This document shows positions 8,842-19,219 of a stretch of 64,000 bases of DNA, one piece after another. A program made the translations under genes and the position numbers. Location: contig NZ_JACHOO010000002.1 in the NCBI RefSeq assembly GCF_014199915.1, positions 286,658 through 350,657 on the forward strand, given 5' to 3'. Within the stretch, counting starts at the first letter, position 1; each line of letters starts with the position of its first letter. The stretch comes from Prosthecomicrobium pneumaticum. GTDB taxonomy: Bacteria > Pseudomonadota > Alphaproteobacteria > Rhizobiales > Kaistiaceae. The notes under the pieces are model-generated. The model was not told the origin of the DNA, searched no databases, and saw nothing but the letters and a program-made list of their open reading frames with translations.

Positions 8842-9104
8842 GCGGGCGTTTCCTGGTGCGTTTCTGGCACGTCGCGCCGGCACTCCCGCCGCGGGACTTT
8901 CCCGCGGCGTGGACGGCGCTTCCCCGGACCCCGGTCCGACCGTTTCGGTGCGGATCGTCGAGGCGAGCATCGCGCGGCGCCGGCGCCCTGTCTGTTACGC
9001 CGCTCACACCCGGCTTCGCGTGCGGCGGCCCGCCTTGACCCGCCGCGCGGCGCGCGGATAGGGTGCGCCGCCCTCGTCCGGGGCGATTTTCAAGGCAGGC
9101 GCGC

Positions 9105-10046
9105 GTGTCCGACGTCCTTCCGCCGCATATGCGGCCCGACCGATCCTTTCAGGGCCTGATCCTGGCGCTGCAGCGCTTCTGGGCCGATCAGGGCTGCGTC
9201 ATCCTGCAGCCCTACGACATGGAGGTGGGTGCCGGCACCTTCCATCCGGCGACGACGCTGCGCGCCCTCGGCCCGACGCGCTGGCGCGCCGCCTATGTCC
9301 AGCCGTCGCGCCGGCCGAAGGACGGCCGCTATGGCGAGAACCCCAACCGGCTGCAGCACTATTACCAGTTCCAGGTGATCCTGAAGCCGAACCCGCCCAA
9401 TCTGCAGGAGCTCTATCTCGCCTCGCTCGCGGCGATCGGCATCGACACCGCCCTGCACGACGTGCGCTTCGTCGAGGACGACTGGGAAAGCCCGACGCTC
9501 GGCGCCTGGGGCCTCGGCTGGGAGTGCTGGTGCGACGGCATGGAAGTGTCGCAGTTCACCTATTTCCAGCAGGTCGCCGGCTTCGAATGCAGCCCGGTCT
9601 CCGGCGAACTGACCTACGGGCTCGAGCGGCTGGCGATGTATGTCCAGGGCGTCGAAAACGTCTACGACCTCAATTTCAACGGCCGCGACGGCGACGAGAA
9701 GGTCTCCTATGGCGAGGTCTTCAAGCAGGCCGAGGAAGAGTATTCGCGGCACAATTTCGAATATGCCGATACCGAAATGCTGAAGCGACATTTCGAGGAT
9801 GCGGAGCGCGAATGCCGGGCGCTGCTCGAAGCCGGCGAGGCGCCGATGGACGCCAATGACCGCCGCCACCGCTGCGTCCTGCCGGCCTATGACCAGACGA
9901 TCAAGGCGAGTCACCGCTTCAACCTGCTCGACGCCCGCGGCGTGATCTCGGTCACCGAACGGCAGAGCTACATCCTGCGCGTGCGCGAACTCGCCAAGGC
10001 CTGCGGCGAAGCCTGGCTCCGCACGGCCGCCGGCGGCGCGGGATGA
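9105..10046 (+). CDS. glyQ: Glycyl-tRNA synthetase alpha subunit
   Basis: The 313-residue class II catalytic subunit of the alpha2beta2 bacterial GlyRS, which charges tRNA-Gly. Diagnostic stretches are [47 protein letters not shown] and [12 protein letters not shown]. Start chosen at GTG 9105 ([14 protein letters not shown]), with AAGGCAGG upstream; the family begins near here. Its partner glyS is not adjacent: a Fic-family gene and a 74-bp AT-rich promoter-like spacer separate the two. Confidence 0.97.
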   Translation: MSDVLPPHMRPDRSFQGLILALQRFWADQGCVILQPYDMEVGAGTFHPATTLRALGPTRWRAAYVQPSRRPKDGRYGENPNRLQHYYQFQVILKPNPPNLQELYLASLAAIGIDTALHDVRFVEDDWESPTLGAWGLGWECWCDGMEVSQFTYFQQVAGFECSPVSGELTYGLERLAMYVQGVENVYDLNFNGRDGDEKVSYGEVFKQAEEEYSRHNFEYADTEMLKRHFEDAERECRALLEAGEAPMDANDRRHRCVLPAYDQTIKASHRFNLLDARGVISVTERQSYILRVRELAKACGEAWLRTAAGGAG

Positions 10047-10055
10047 GAGCTTTTA

Positions 10056-10111
10056 GTTTGGTATAGAATCCACGCTCAGGTTTATAGGAAACGGCGGTTT
10101 GATATAAACCT
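10056..10111. promoter_or_regulatory. Palindromic promoter/operator region before fic
   Basis: This AT-rich spacer holds repeated half-sites. AGGTTTATA (10078-10086) and TATAAACCT (10103-10111) form a perfect 9-bp inverted pair 16 bp apart. Inside it, GGTTT-GATAT-AAACC (10096-10110) is a second, tighter palindrome. GTTTGGTATA (10056-10065) is a third related half-site. The TATAGA and TATAAA stretches could serve as -10 elements. The arrangement suggests dimeric binding of a repressor, possibly the Fic protein's own winged-helix tail (inference). Confidence 0.55.
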
Positions 10112-10126
10112 CAGGCAAGGTTGAAA

Positions 10127-11284
10127 GTGGACAAGGCAGCCTTCGAACGTTCGCCTTCCGGCCGCCTCGCCCCGACGCTCGACGGCCAGTGGGGGTTCGT
10201 GCCCGCCGACCTTCCGCCCGCGCTCGACGCGGCCGCCGTGTTCAATCCCACGGTCCGTGCCACACAGGCCCTTGGCGAGCTGAACGGCATCCTCCGGACC
10301 CTGCCCGATCCGTATATCCTGATCTATCCGCTGCAGGCGAAGGAAGCGCTCACTTCGTCGAGCATGGAAGGCACCTTCACGACCGTCGATGCGCTGCTGC
10401 TCGCGGAGGCGGGCTTTGCAGGCTCGTCGGAAAGCAGCGACACCCGCGAAGTGCGAAACTATTCGATCGCCCTGCGCAATGCCGTGAAGAGCCTCGAGGA
10501 AGTCCCGCTTTCGCTCCGGACCATCCGGGGCGCTCATCGGGATCTCATGACAGGCGTCACCCGGTCTCGGGGCGCCCATGTCAGGGCGGGTGAGTTCAAG
10601 GACCGGCAGAACTGGATCGGCGCCGCGACGATCGAAGCCGCCCGCTTCGTGCCGACACCGCCCATCGAAACGGCCGAATGCCTCGATCGGCTGGAGCGAT
10701 ATATTCACAGGCAGAACCGCAACGACACCCCGGCGATCCTCGACGCCGCGCTCGTCCACTACCAGTTCGAGACCGTGCACCCCTTCGGGGACGGGAACGG
10801 CCGCGTCGGCCGCATCCTGATCCCCGTCATGCTCTATGAACGGGGCGTGCTCTCGCATCCCGCGCTCTTCGTCAGCCCTGTCCTGGAACGCCGGAAGAAC
10901 GAATACATCGACCGGATGTTCGAGGTCTCCCGCACCGGAGACTGGGTCGGCTGGATCGCCTTCTTCATGGACGTCGTATCGGACACCTGCCGCGAGACCA
11001 TCGCGACCGCCGACCGATTGCTCGCGATGCGGGAGCGCTACCGCCAATCGCTGCAGGGCGCCGGCCGGTCCGCCCTGCTTCTGTCGGTGGTCGACCGGCT
11101 CTTCACCCATCCCGTTTTCTCGATCCCGCAGCTTGCGGAGCACCTTTGCGTGACGTATCCGGCTGCTCAGAAGCACGTCGCGCTGCTCACATCGCTCGAC
11201 ATCGTCGAAGAGATCGAAGGGACGTCCTATCCGAAGTTCTTCGCCGCGCGCGGAGTCTTGAACACCATCGCAGGACAGGCCTGA
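10127..11284 (+). CDS. Fic-family adenylyltransferase-like protein (class II) with winged-helix tail
   Basis: 385 residues from GTG 10127, which has AAGG six bases ahead and gives the family's usual MDKAAF opening; TTG 10121 is an alternative. An N-terminal Fic_N region contains the class II autoinhibitory motif SxxxEG (S77, E81, G82). The Fic core has the full active-site motif [12 protein letters not shown] starting at H218, so it is predicted to transfer AMP (or another NMP) to hydroxyl side chains. The last 75 residues form a winged helix ([20 protein letters not shown]). Its TGA overlaps the glyS ATG by one base. Base composition is less GC-rich than glyQ or glyS, which suggests acquisition. 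Target unknown. Confidence 0.88.
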   Translation: MDKAAFERSPSGRLAPTLDGQWGFVPADLPPALDAAAVFNPTVRATQALGELNGILRTLPDPYILIYPLQAKEALTSSSMEGTFTTVDALLLAEAGFAGSSESSDTREVRNYSIALRNAVKSLEEVPLSLRTIRGAHRDLMTGVTRSRGAHVRAGEFKDRQNWIGAATIEAARFVPTPPIETAECLDRLERYIHRQNRNDTPAILDAALVHYQFETVHPFGDGNGRVGRILIPVMLYERGVLSHPALFVSPVLERRKNEYIDRMFEVSRTGDWVGWIAFFMDVVSDTCRETIATADRLLAMRERYRQSLQGAGRSALLLSVVDRLFTHPVFSIPQLAEHLCVTYPAAQKHVALLTSLDIVEEIEGTSYPKFFAARGVLNTIAGQA

Positions 11285-13548
11285 TGCCCGACCTTCTGAT
11301 CGAACTCTTCTCCGAGGAAATTCCCGCGCGGATGCAGCGGCGAGCGGCGGAGGACCTGAAGAAGCTGGTCACCGACGCGCTCGTCGAGGCCGGGCTGCAT
11401 TATGAGGCCGCCAAGGCCTTCGCGACGCCGCGCCGGCTCGCCCTGTCGGTCGTCGGCGTGCCGGCGCAGTCGGCCGCGACGCGGGAGGAGCGCAAAGGCC
11501 CGCGCGTCGGTGCGCCCGATGCCGCGGTGGCGGGCTTCCTCAAATCGGCCGGCCTCGCCTCGCTCGACGAGGCGACCGTCCAGTCCGACCCGAAGAAGGG
11601 CGATTTCTACGTCGCCGTCATCGAGCGGCCCGGCCGGGCGGCGGCCGAGATCGTCGCCGAGGCGATGCCGAAAATCATCCGCGGCTTCCCCTGGCCGAAA
11701 TCGATGCGCTGGGGCACCGGCCGGCTCGCCTGGGTGCGGCCGCTGCAGTCGATCCTCGCCACCTTCGGGCCCGAGACCGAGGAGCCGGAGGTGGTCGCCT
11801 TCGAGGTCGACGGCATCGTCGCCGGCGACACCACACGCGGCCATCGCTTCCATGCGCCGGAGCCGATCCGGGTCCGCCGCTTCGAGGATTACGTGGCGAA
11901 GCTCGAGCGGGCAAAGGTCGTGCTCGATGCCGACCGGCGCAAGGCGATCATCCTCGCCGATGCGAAGAACCGCGCCTTCGCGCTCGGACTCGATCTCGTC
12001 GAGGACGAGGCGCTGCTCGAGGAGGTCGCCGGCCTCGTCGAATGGCCGGTCGTGCTCGTCGGCGCCTTCGAGGAGGATTTTCTCGCCATCCCGCCGGAGG
12101 TGATCCGCACCACCATCCGCGCCAACCAGAAGTGCTTCGTGCTCAGGAAGCCGGATGGCGGCCTTGCCAACCGCTTCGTGCTCGTCGCCAATATCGAGGC
12201 GAGCGATGGCGGCGGCCAGATCGTCGCCGGCAATGGCCGGGTGATCCGCGCCCGCCTGTCGGACGCGCTCTATTTCTGGAACACCGACCGGCGGCCCCTG
12301 CCCGGCTTCGACGAGCGCCTGAAGCCGCTCGACCAGCGGCTCGAGAAGATCCGCGCGCAGGGCATCGTCTTCCACGAGAAGCTCGGCACGCAGGCCGAGC
12401 GGATCGACCGGATCGAGCGCCTGGCCGCCGAGATCGCGCCCCGCGTCGGCGCCGACGAGGCGAAGGCGCGCCGCGCCGCCCGCCTCGCCAAGGCCGACCT
12501 CGTCACCGAGGTGGTCGGCGAGTTCCCGGAGCTGCAGGGCCTGATGGGGCGCTATTATGCGGCCGCGCAGGGCGAGGACGCCTCGGTCGCGACGGCGATC
12601 GAGGACCATTACAAGCCGCAGGGTCCGGGCGACCGGGTGCCCGCCGATCCGGTGGCGATCGCCGTCGCGCTCGCCGACAAGCTCGATACGCTCGCCGGCT
12701 TCTGGGCGATCGACGAGAAGCCGACCGGCAGCAAGGACCCCTATGCGCTCCGCCGCGCCGCGCTCGGCGTGATCCGCATCGTGCTCGAGAACGGGCTCCG
12801 GCTGCCGCTCTGGACGGCGCTGCGGCGGCAGGCGCTGGTGATCCGGCGCCGGATCGCCCAGCTCGCCAATGCCGACATGCTCGAAGAGCTCGACGACCTG
12901 ATCGACACCGTGCTCACCCGCGCCGGATCGGCGCGCGCCGTCGATCTGCTCGAGATCGCCGCCGACGAACTGGCGGCGGGCGGCACGGCGCGCAGCTATG
13001 TCGCGGCGGCCGAGCGCGACGCCGACGACCTGCTCGCCTTCTTCCACGACCGCCTGAAGGTGCAGTTGCGCGAGCAGGGCGCGCGGCACGATCTCGTCGA
13101 CGCCGTGCTCTCGGACGGCGCGGCACAGGACGATCTGGTGCTGATCGTGCGGCGGGTCGATGCGCTCGCGCGCTTCCTCGATACGGAGGACGGCCGGAAC
13201 CTTCTCGCCGGCTATCGCCGCGCGGCGAACATCCTGCGCGCCGAGGAGAAGAAGGGCGAGCGCTTCGACGGGACGATCGACATGAGCCATCTGTCCGAGC
13301 CGGAAGAGGTCGCGCTCGCCGCCGCGGTGGCGCAGGCCGGGGCCGAGGCGGAAGCGGCGGTGGCGCGCGAGGATTTCGAGGCCGCGATGGCCGCGCTCGC
13401 GTGGCTCCGCGCGCCCGTCGACGCCTTCTTCGAGAAGGTGCTCGTCAACGCCGACCACCCGGTCACCCGCGCCAACCGGCTGAACCTGCTCGCCGCGATC
13501 CGCAGCGCGACGCGCTTCGTCGCCGATTTCTCGAAGATCGGCGGGTAG
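11284..13548 (+). CDS. glyS: Glycyl-tRNA synthetase beta subunit
   Basis: 754 residues, the tRNA-recognition subunit of tetrameric GlyRS. It opens with [17 protein letters not shown], the family signature, and continues with [38 protein letters not shown] [13 protein letters not shown], and ends with the DALR-type anticodon-binding region ([12 protein letters not shown]). ATG 11284 overlaps the fic stop as TGATG, so its translation may depend on ribosomes finishing fic. If the fic promoter region is repressed, beta-subunit supply would still rely on read-through from glyQ. Confidence 0.97.
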   Translation: MPDLLIELFSEEIPARMQRRAAEDLKKLVTDALVEAGLHYEAAKAFATPRRLALSVVGVPAQSAATREERKGPRVGAPDAAVAGFLKSAGLASLDEATVQSDPKKGDFYVAVIERPGRAAAEIVAEAMPKIIRGFPWPKSMRWGTGRLAWVRPLQSILATFGPETEEPEVVAFEVDGIVAGDTTRGHRFHAPEPIRVRRFEDYVAKLERAKVVLDADRRKAIILADAKNRAFALGLDLVEDEALLEEVAGLVEWPVVLVGAFEEDFLAIPPEVIRTTIRANQKCFVLRKPDGGLANRFVLVANIEASDGGGQIVAGNGRVIRARLSDALYFWNTDRRPLPGFDERLKPLDQRLEKIRAQGIVFHEKLGTQAERIDRIERLAAEIAPRVGADEAKARRAARLAKADLVTEVVGEFPELQGLMGRYYAAAQGEDASVATAIEDHYKPQGPGDRVPADPVAIAVALADKLDTLAGFWAIDEKPTGSKDPYALRRAALGVIRIVLENGLRLPLWTALRRQALVIRRRIAQLANADMLEELDDLIDTVLTRAGSARAVDLLEIAADELAAGGTARSYVAAAERDADDLLAFFHDRLKVQLREQGARHDLVDAVLSDGAAQDDLVLIVRRVDALARFLDTEDGRNLLAGYRRAANILRAEEKKGERFDGTIDMSHLSEPEEVALAAAVAQAGAEAEAAVAREDFEAAMAALAWLRAPVDAFFEKVLVNADHPVTRANRLNLLAAIRSATRFVADFSKIGG

Positions 13549-13738
13549 GTCGGGCCGCCGCCGGCCCGCCCCGACAGGACGGGTTCGGCGAAAGGCGCCC
13601 GCGGGCCGGCCGCCCGCTTCGCCGGGAGGATGGTCGCGACGCCCGGCCGCGAGGGCGGTGGCGGGCACGCCCGGACGGCGGGTGCACCGCTCCGACGGGG
13701 CCGCAGTGCCGCCCTTCGCCGGAGCCGTTGCGGAAGCG

Positions 13739-13930
13739 CTATTCCGTCCGGTCGACCGGACGATAGAGGCCGGTCTCGGGATCGTGCACCAGCGTCGCGA
13801 TCGGCCGGTCGGCGCCGGTGCGCTCCATGTCGCGCAGGCGCGCGCCGACCTTGGCGCGGGCCTTTTCGATCCGCCGCAGGGCGAGCACGGTCACCGTGCC
13901 GATCATGGCGATCAGAAGAAGTTGCGGCAT
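13739..13930 (-). CDS. Small membrane-anchored hypothetical protein
   Basis: 63 residues (66 if the upstream ATG 13939 is used). One N-terminal hydrophobic helix, MPQLLLIAMIGTVTVLAL, is followed by a basic stretch and DPETGLYRPVDRTE. Small proteins of this kind lie after the S49 peptidase in many Rhizobiales. It starts 48 bp after the protease stop in the same direction, so it closes that operon. It converges on glyS with a 190-bp spacer that shows no obvious terminator. Function unknown. Confidence 0.6.
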   Translation of the reverse strand: MPQLLLIAMIGTVTVLALRRIEKARAKVGARLRDMERTGADRPIATLVHDPETGLYRPVDRTE

Positions 13931-13977
13931 CGTCCTCATGCTCCCGGCGTCTGCCCCCGTCGCCCCGCCCCGGCGCC

Positions 13978-14886
13978 TCAGAGCCCGTAGCGCGCCCACA
14001 GCGCGCGCTCCTCGACGGCGGCGAGCGCAGCCTGCGCAAGATCGGGACGCATCATGGCCGATCCATGGCCGAGCCGGCCGCCGACGAGCGAGCGCACGAG
14101 GCCGCGCCGGCCGCCGACCGGCCGCAGCACCACCCGCTCGCCATAGCGCGCCCGCAGCGCGCTGCGCAGATCGCCGACCCGGTCGACGAGGCCGAGCTCG
14201 ACGCCGCGCAGGCCCGACCAGAAGGCGCCGGTGAAGAGCGCCGGGTCCTCGACGAGCCGCGCGCCGCGCCGGGTGCGGACGAGATGGATGAACATGTCGT
14301 GCACGTCGCGCTGCAGCGCCTTCAGGTGCACGACGTCGCTCTCCCGCTCGGGCTGGAAGGGATCGAGCATCGCCTTGTTCTCGCCCGCGGTGTGGACGCG
14401 CCGCTCGATGCCGAGCCTGTCGAGCAGCCCGACGAAGCCGAAGCCGGCCGAGACGACGCCGATCGAGCCGACGATCGAGGAGGGATCGACGAGGATCTCG
14501 TCGCCGGCGAGCGCGATCAGATAGCCGCCCGATGCCGCGACGTCCTCGACGGCGACGATCACCGTCTTGCCGCTCTCCTCGGCGAGCGCCCTGATGCGTC
14601 CGAAGATCAGATGCGACTGCACCGGCGAGCCGCCCGGCGAGTTGATCGTGATCGCCACCGCCGGCCCGCGCATGGCGAAGGCCTTCTTCAGCGGACCGGC
14701 GAGGCTTGCGAGCGTCACGCCCTGGCGAAACGGGCCGACCGCGCCGATCGCGCCGGCGATGCGGACGACGGGAACGATCACGGCGTCGCCGCCGAGCGCC
14801 GGCGGCAGCATGCGCTTCAGCCGGGTGAAGGAGGAAGGCTTGGCGTGGGAGGAAGGCGTGGCCGTTGCGGTCGCCGTGTCGGTCAT
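13978..14886 (-). CDS. S49 family serine protease (SppA/SohB-like)
   Basis: 302 residues with a ClpP-like fold. INSPGGSP (81-88) forms the oxyanion strand, AASGGYLIA carries the nucleophile S119, SSIVGSIGV follows, and GENKAMLDPF supplies the general base K171, giving a Ser-Lys dyad. Family members degrade signal peptides or membrane-protein fragments. No strong N-terminal signal anchor is visible (the first 20 residues are Thr/Ala/Ser-rich), so it may be cytoplasmic or peripheral. Its ATG overlaps the trmN6 stop (ATGA, 14883-14886). Confidence 0.9.
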   Translation of the reverse strand: MTDTATATATPSSHAKPSSFTRLKRMLPPALGGDAVIVPVVRIAGAIGAVGPFRQGVTLASLAGPLKKAFAMRGPAVAITINSPGGSPVQSHLIFGRIRALAEESGKTVIVAVEDVAASGGYLIALAGDEILVDPSSIVGSIGVVSAGFGFVGLLDRLGIERRVHTAGENKAMLDPFQPERESDVVHLKALQRDVHDMFIHLVRTRRGARLVEDPALFTGAFWSGLRGVELGLVDRVGDLRSALRARYGERVVLRPVGGRRGLVRSLVGGRLGHGSAMMRPDLAQAALAAVEERALWARYGL

Positions 14887-15722
14887 GGCGTCTCCTCGGA
14901 AGGCAAAGGGGGAACGGACCGGGGATAACGGACGGCGCGCGCCCAGGCTCCGTCGATCTCGGCGAGGCCGGCGCCCTCGCGAAGGATCGCGCCCGGCCCG
15001 GCGAGGAAGCCGGAGCCCGAAGGCCCGTGCAGGACGAGGCCCGGCAGGAGCGCCGGCGCGCCGCGGCTGCCCTTGACGGCGTGGACGATGAGCCGGTGCG
15101 CCGGCACGCCGGCGCGCGGATGGACGGGCAGGAGGATGGTCTCCCCGAACCGGCCGGCGAGCCCGGCGAGAAGATCGGCAAGGAGATCGACATGCAGGAT
15201 CGCGGCGAGCGTGCCGCCCGGCGCGACGAGGGCCGCCGCCGCCCGCAACCAGGGATCGAGCCCCGCCGGACCGAGCACATGCGCACCCGCCCGCGCCGCC
15301 GCCGGCGAGGCGCGCACCGCGCCGGCGCTGTAGAAGGGCGGGTTGACGATCGCCGCATCGGCGACGCCGTCGGCAAGGCCGGCCGCCGCGCGCGCGGACG
15401 GAACGAGGAGATCGGCGGCGGCGATATCGACCCGCGCCGCGAAGCCGGCATTGGCCGGCCGGCAGAGCGCGGCGGCCGCGAGCGCGACGAGCTCCGCCTC
15501 CCGCTCGACGAGGGTCACCCGCGCCGCCGGGCAGCGCGCCGCGACGGCCATGCCGGCGACGCCCGCTCCGGCGCCGAGATCGAGCACCCGGCCGCGCATC
15601 GTCGCCGGCAGGGTGGCGGCGAGCAGGATGGCGTCGAGCCCGGAGCGATGATGGCCGCGGGCCGGCTGAACGGCCTCGACCCGGCCGCCGAGAAAGGCGT
15701 CGACGGTCGGCTCCGGCGTCAC
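14883..15722 (-). CDS. tRNA1(Val) (adenine37-N6)-methyltransferase-type enzyme
   Basis: 279 residues. The SAM-binding motif DLGAGAG lies at 48-54 and the N6-amino methyltransferase motif NPPF at 127-130 (NPPFYSAG). This combination, with the RSGLDAILLAA lead-in, fits the TrmN6 (YfiC) family, which methylates A37 of tRNA-Val. Start GTG 15722 overlaps the DUF2007 stop as GTGA, so the three genes are translationally coupled. RlmF-like or protein glutamine methyltransferases share NPPx motifs but not this length or context. Confidence 0.83.
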   Translation of the reverse strand: MTPEPTVDAFLGGRVEAVQPARGHHRSGLDAILLAATLPATMRGRVLDLGAGAGVAGMAVAARCPAARVTLVEREAELVALAAAALCRPANAGFAARVDIAAADLLVPSARAAAGLADGVADAAIVNPPFYSAGAVRASPAAARAGAHVLGPAGLDPWLRAAAALVAPGGTLAAILHVDLLADLLAGLAGRFGETILLPVHPRAGVPAHRLIVHAVKGSRGAPALLPGLVLHGPSGSGFLAGPGAILREGAGLAEIDGAWARAVRYPRSVPPLPSEETP

Positions 15723-15955
15723 CGGCCGTTTCCCTCCGGACGCAGTTCGGCCGCCACACCCGCCTCGACGAGCAGCGCCCGGGCGGCGTCCGCCTCCTCC
15801 GCATCGACGAGGACCCGGCGCGGCAGCACGCCGAGCGAGCCTTCCATGACGCTCATATGCGCATCGGCGACGAAATGACCGATCCCCGCCTCCTTGAGCA
15901 GCGACTCGACGAAGGAGATCAGGACCAGGTCGTTGGTGCGGATGAGCTCTTCCAT
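15719..15955 (-). CDS. DUF2007 domain protein
   Basis: 78 residues with the DUF2007 (GlnB-like putative signal-transducing) pattern: MEELIRTNDLVLISFVESLLKE, AGIGHFVADAHMSV, and RRVLVDAEEADAARALL. It is the first gene of the minus-strand operon that continues into trmN6 and the S49 protease, and it is divergent from the polyprenyl synthase across about 200 bp. The fold is predicted to bind a small ligand; no function is established. Confidence 0.85.
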   Translation of the reverse strand: MEELIRTNDLVLISFVESLLKEAGIGHFVADAHMSVMEGSLGVLPRRVLVDAEEADAARALLVEAGVAAELRPEGNGR

Positions 15956-16154
15956 GGTGCCCGAGATTAATCCCCGTAGTGGAGAAAGACAGCGGCGTTG
16001 TTCCCACCGGCGAACGGGAGTGGCGCGCAGGCGTGCCGCTGCTGAACGCGACCCATGATTGCAGCGACGCGGAAGGCGTGCCACCCTGTCCCTTGCCGCA
16101 CCGCAACGCCGACCCTATTGTCCGGCGCAATCGAAGTCACGCCAGGAGACCGAC

Positions 16155-17174
16155 TTGGGCGTCGTGGTTCCCCTCGAAGAGGGCAAGAAGCGGGGCGGAG
16201 CGCGCATCGAGCCGCTCGTCGCGCTGGTCCAGGCCGATATGGAGCGCGTCAACGAGCTGATCCTGTCGAAGGCCGGCTCCGATGTCTCGATGATCCCGGA
16301 GGTCGCCAACCACCTGATCTCGTCGGGTGGCAAGCGGCTCCGGCCGATGCTGACGCTCGCCGCGGCGCGGATGAGCGGCTATCGCGGCGAGGGCCATGTG
16401 AAGCTCGCCGCCTCGGTCGAGTTCATGCACACCGCGACGCTGCTGCACGACGATGTCGTCGACGAGAGCGACATGCGCCGCGGCAAGCCGGCGGCGCGCA
16501 AGGTCTGGGGCAATCAGGCGAGCGTGCTGGTCGGCGATTTCCTGCTCGGCCAGGCCTTCAAGATGATGGTCGATGTCGGCTCGCTCGACGCGCTCGACGT
16601 GCTCGCCACCGCGGCGTCCGTCATCGCCGAGGGCGAGGTGATGCAGCTCGCCGCGGCGAAGAGCATGACGACGACCGAGGACGAGTATCTCGCCGTGATC
16701 CGGGCGAAGACCGCGGCGCTCTTCTCGGCAGCGGCCGAGGTGGGACCGATCGTCGCCGGCAAGGGCCGCTCGGAACGGGCCGCCTTCCGCTCCTATGGCA
16801 CCAATCTCGGCCTCGCCTTCCAGCTCGTCGACGACGCGCTCGATTATGGCGGTTCCTCCGCCGATCTCGGCAAGAATGTCGGCGACGATTTCCGCGAGGG
16901 CAAGATCACCCTCCCCGTCGTGCTCTCCTACCGCCGCGGCTCGGATGCCGACCGCGCCTTCTGGCAGAGGGCGCTCGAGCGCGGCGAGATCGGCGAGGGC
17001 GACCTCGAACAGGCGATCGGGATGATGCGGACGCACCGGGCGATCGAGGACACGATCGAGCGGGCGCGCCATTTCGGCGCGGTGGCGCGGGACGCGCTCG
17101 CCCCCTTCCCCGATGACGGCTTCAAGGCCGCCCTGCTCGAGGTGGTCGATTTCTGCATCGAACGGGCGCACTGA
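16155..17174 (+). CDS. ispB: Trans-polyprenyl (octaprenyl/decaprenyl) diphosphate synthase
   Basis: 339 residues from TTG 16155 (MGVVVPLEEG), chosen because AGGAG sits six bases ahead and homologues start with this sequence. Both aspartate-rich motifs are present, DDVVD (99-103) and DDALD (226-230), with GGKRLRPML between residues 58-67. It elongates allylic diphosphates with IPP to make the ubiquinone side chain. This fits the ispE gene three positions downstream, which supplies isoprenoid precursors. Chain length (8 or 10 units) cannot be told by eye. Confidence 0.93.
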   Translation: MGVVVPLEEGKKRGGARIEPLVALVQADMERVNELILSKAGSDVSMIPEVANHLISSGGKRLRPMLTLAAARMSGYRGEGHVKLAASVEFMHTATLLHDDVVDESDMRRGKPAARKVWGNQASVLVGDFLLGQAFKMMVDVGSLDALDVLATAASVIAEGEVMQLAAAKSMTTTEDEYLAVIRAKTAALFSAAAEVGPIVAGKGRSERAAFRSYGTNLGLAFQLVDDALDYGGSSADLGKNVGDDFREGKITLPVVLSYRRGSDADRAFWQRALERGEIGEGDLEQAIGMMRTHRAIEDTIERARHFGAVARDALAPFPDDGFKAALLEVVDFCIERAH

Positions 17175-17284
17175 CCCTGCGGCGGAGCGCGGCGGCATCC
17201 GCGATTGCCGCCGTGCCGTAAAAGGGCCATGCTGACCGTTCAGGGCTGTCGCAGACGCCCTAGGAACAGACCGGGTCGATCCGC

Positions 17285-19219
17285 ATGAAGCGCAAAGCCG
17301 TCGCTGCCCTCCGCCTCGCCGGGCTCCTCGCGGCGCTGCCGCTCGCGCCGCTCGCCGCGCAGGCGACGGCGCGCACGGTCGACGATTACGGCGTGTCGAC
17401 GCCGACCGGCGCCTATCTCGCCGGCATGAGCGCGATGACGGCGGGCGACAATCAGGCGGCGGCGGCCTTCTTCGAGGCGGCGCTCGATCAGGATCCCGAT
17501 AATCCGGCACTGCTGCAGCAGACCTTCATGCTGAAGCTGTCGGCCGGCGATGTCGAGGGCGCGGTGCCGCTCGCCCGCCAGCTCGTCGGCCTCGATACCG
17601 GCGACGGCTTCGCGGAGCTGGTGCTCGGCTGTCAGGCGCTGAAGGCCGGCGATTTCGCCGGCGCCTCGCGGAATTTCGTCGACGGCAATGGCGGCGCCCT
17701 CGCCAACATCACATCGGGCCTGCTCGCCGCCTGGGCGGCGGAGGGCCGCGGCGAGACGGACGCGGCGCTCAAGATCGTCGACACGCTGCAGGGGCCGTCC
17801 TGGTACGGCGTCTTCAAGACCTTCCACGCCGCGCTGATCGCCGAACATGCGGGACGGATCGACGAGGCGCGGCGCTTGTTCGAGAAATCCTATGCCGCCG
17901 ATCCGTCGCCGTTGCGCGTCGTCGAAGCCTATGTCCGCTTCGAGGCGCGTCATGGCGGCCGCGACAAGGCGCTGAAGGCGCTCGCCGATTTCCGCAACAG
18001 CGCGGTGACGCATCCGACGACGTCGGCGCTCGAGGCCGAGATCGGCCGCGGCGGCCGGCCCGCGGCGCTGCTGCGCGATCCGGCGGCGGGCGCGGCCGAG
18101 GCGCTCTATGGTCTGGGCTCTGCGCTCGGCACCGACAGCGGCGGCCAGCAATTCGCCACCGTCTATCTGCAGCTCGCCCTCTATCTCGCGCCCGGCAACG
18201 AGCTCGCCCTGATGGCGCTCGGCGATCTCTACCAGACCCTGCAGCGGCAGGAGCCGGCGATCGCCATCTTCGACCGGATTCCGGCCGGCTCGCCGCTGCG
18301 GCGCAGCGCCGACATCCAGGTCGCGCTGTCGCTCGACGCGCTCGACCGTCCGCAGGAGGCGGTGGCGCGGCTCGAGACGCTGACCGCAGCCGATCCGCGC
18401 GACGTCGAGGCCTGGGCGGCGATCGGCCAGATCCAGCGCGGCCGCAAGGCGTTCGCGCAGTCCGCCGAGGCCTACAGCAAGGCGATCGCCGCGCTGCCGG
18501 CCGGCGCCCGCAACTGGAGCCTCCATTATGCCCGCGGTATCGCCTATGAGCGCACCAAGCGTTGGGCCGAGGCGGAGGCGGACTTCCTGAAGGCGCTCTC
18601 GATCCAGCCCGAACAGCCGCAGGTGCTCAACTATCTCGGCTATTCCTGGATCGACCGCGGCATCAACATCGAGCGCGGCACCGCGCTGATCAAGAAGGCG
18701 GTGGAGCTGCGCCCCGACGACGGCTACATCGTCGACAGCCTCGGCTGGGCCTATTACAAGACCGGCCATTACGACGAGGCGGTGGCCCAGCTCGAACGGG
18801 CGGTCGAGCTGCGCTCCGATGATCCGACGATCAACGATCATCTCGGCGACGCCTATTGGAAGACCGGCCGCAAGCTCGAGGCGACCTTCCAGTGGCGCCA
18901 TGCGCGCGACCTCGGACCCGAGCCGGAAGATCTCACGAGGATCGAGGCGAAGCTCGAAAAAGGCCTCGACCGGGCCGAGGAGACCAAGGTCGCGGCGATC
19001 GCGCCGACCACCTCGACCGATGCCGGCGACAAGCCCGCCACCGTCTCCGAAGTGACGGTCGGCGCCGGCGACACGCTGTGGACGATCGCCGAGCGCGTCT
19101 ATGGCGACGGCCATCTCTACCGCAAGCTGCTCGAAGCGAACCGGGCGGTGATCGTCGACCCGAACCGGCTGCCGGCCGGCCTGACGCTGACCGTGCCGCC
19201 CGCCGGTGCGCAGCGCTGA
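17285..19219 (+). CDS. Secreted TPR-repeat protein with C-terminal LysM domain
   Basis: 644 residues. A Sec signal peptide covers about 1-27 (ends PLAAQA). Tetratricopeptide repeats fill most of the protein, clearest in [21 protein letters not shown] and in the 430-540 block ([29 protein letters not shown]). A LysM peptidoglycan-binding domain closes it (588-639: [17 protein letters not shown]). TPR neighbours of ispE are common in Rhizobiales; the LysM tail would tether this one to the wall as a periplasmic assembly scaffold. Its end overlaps the ispE start by 14 bp. Confidence 0.85.
   Translation: MKRKAVAALRLAGLLAALPLAPLAAQATARTVDDYGVSTPTGAYLAGMSAMTAGDNQAAAAFFEAALDQDPDNPALLQQTFMLKLSAGDVEGAVPLARQLVGLDTGDGFAELVLGCQALKAGDFAGASRNFVDGNGGALANITSGLLAAWAAEGRGETDAALKIVDTLQGPSWYGVFKTFHAALIAEHAGRIDEARRLFEKSYAADPSPLRVVEAYVRFEARHGGRDKALKALADFRNSAVTHPTTSALEAEIGRGGRPAALLRDPAAGAAEALYGLGSALGTDSGGQQFATVYLQLALYLAPGNELALMALGDLYQTLQRQEPAIAIFDRIPAGSPLRRSADIQVALSLDALDRPQEAVARLETLTAADPRDVEAWAAIGQIQRGRKAFAQSAEAYSKAIAALPAGARNWSLHYARGIAYERTKRWAEAEADFLKALSIQPEQPQVLNYLGYSWIDRGINIERGTALIKKAVELRPDDGYIVDSLGWAYYKTGHYDEAVAQLERAVELRSDDPTINDHLGDAYWKTGRKLEATFQWRHARDLGPEPEDLTRIEAKLEKGLDRAEETKVAAIAPTTSTDAGDKPATVSEVTVGAGDTLWTIAERVYGDGHLYRKLLEANRAVIVDPNRLPAGLTLTVPPAGAQR

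Noticed and set aside
11227..13668. A long open frame antisense to glyS
   Set aside because: Shadow of glyS caused by high GC at third positions; composition is not protein-like.
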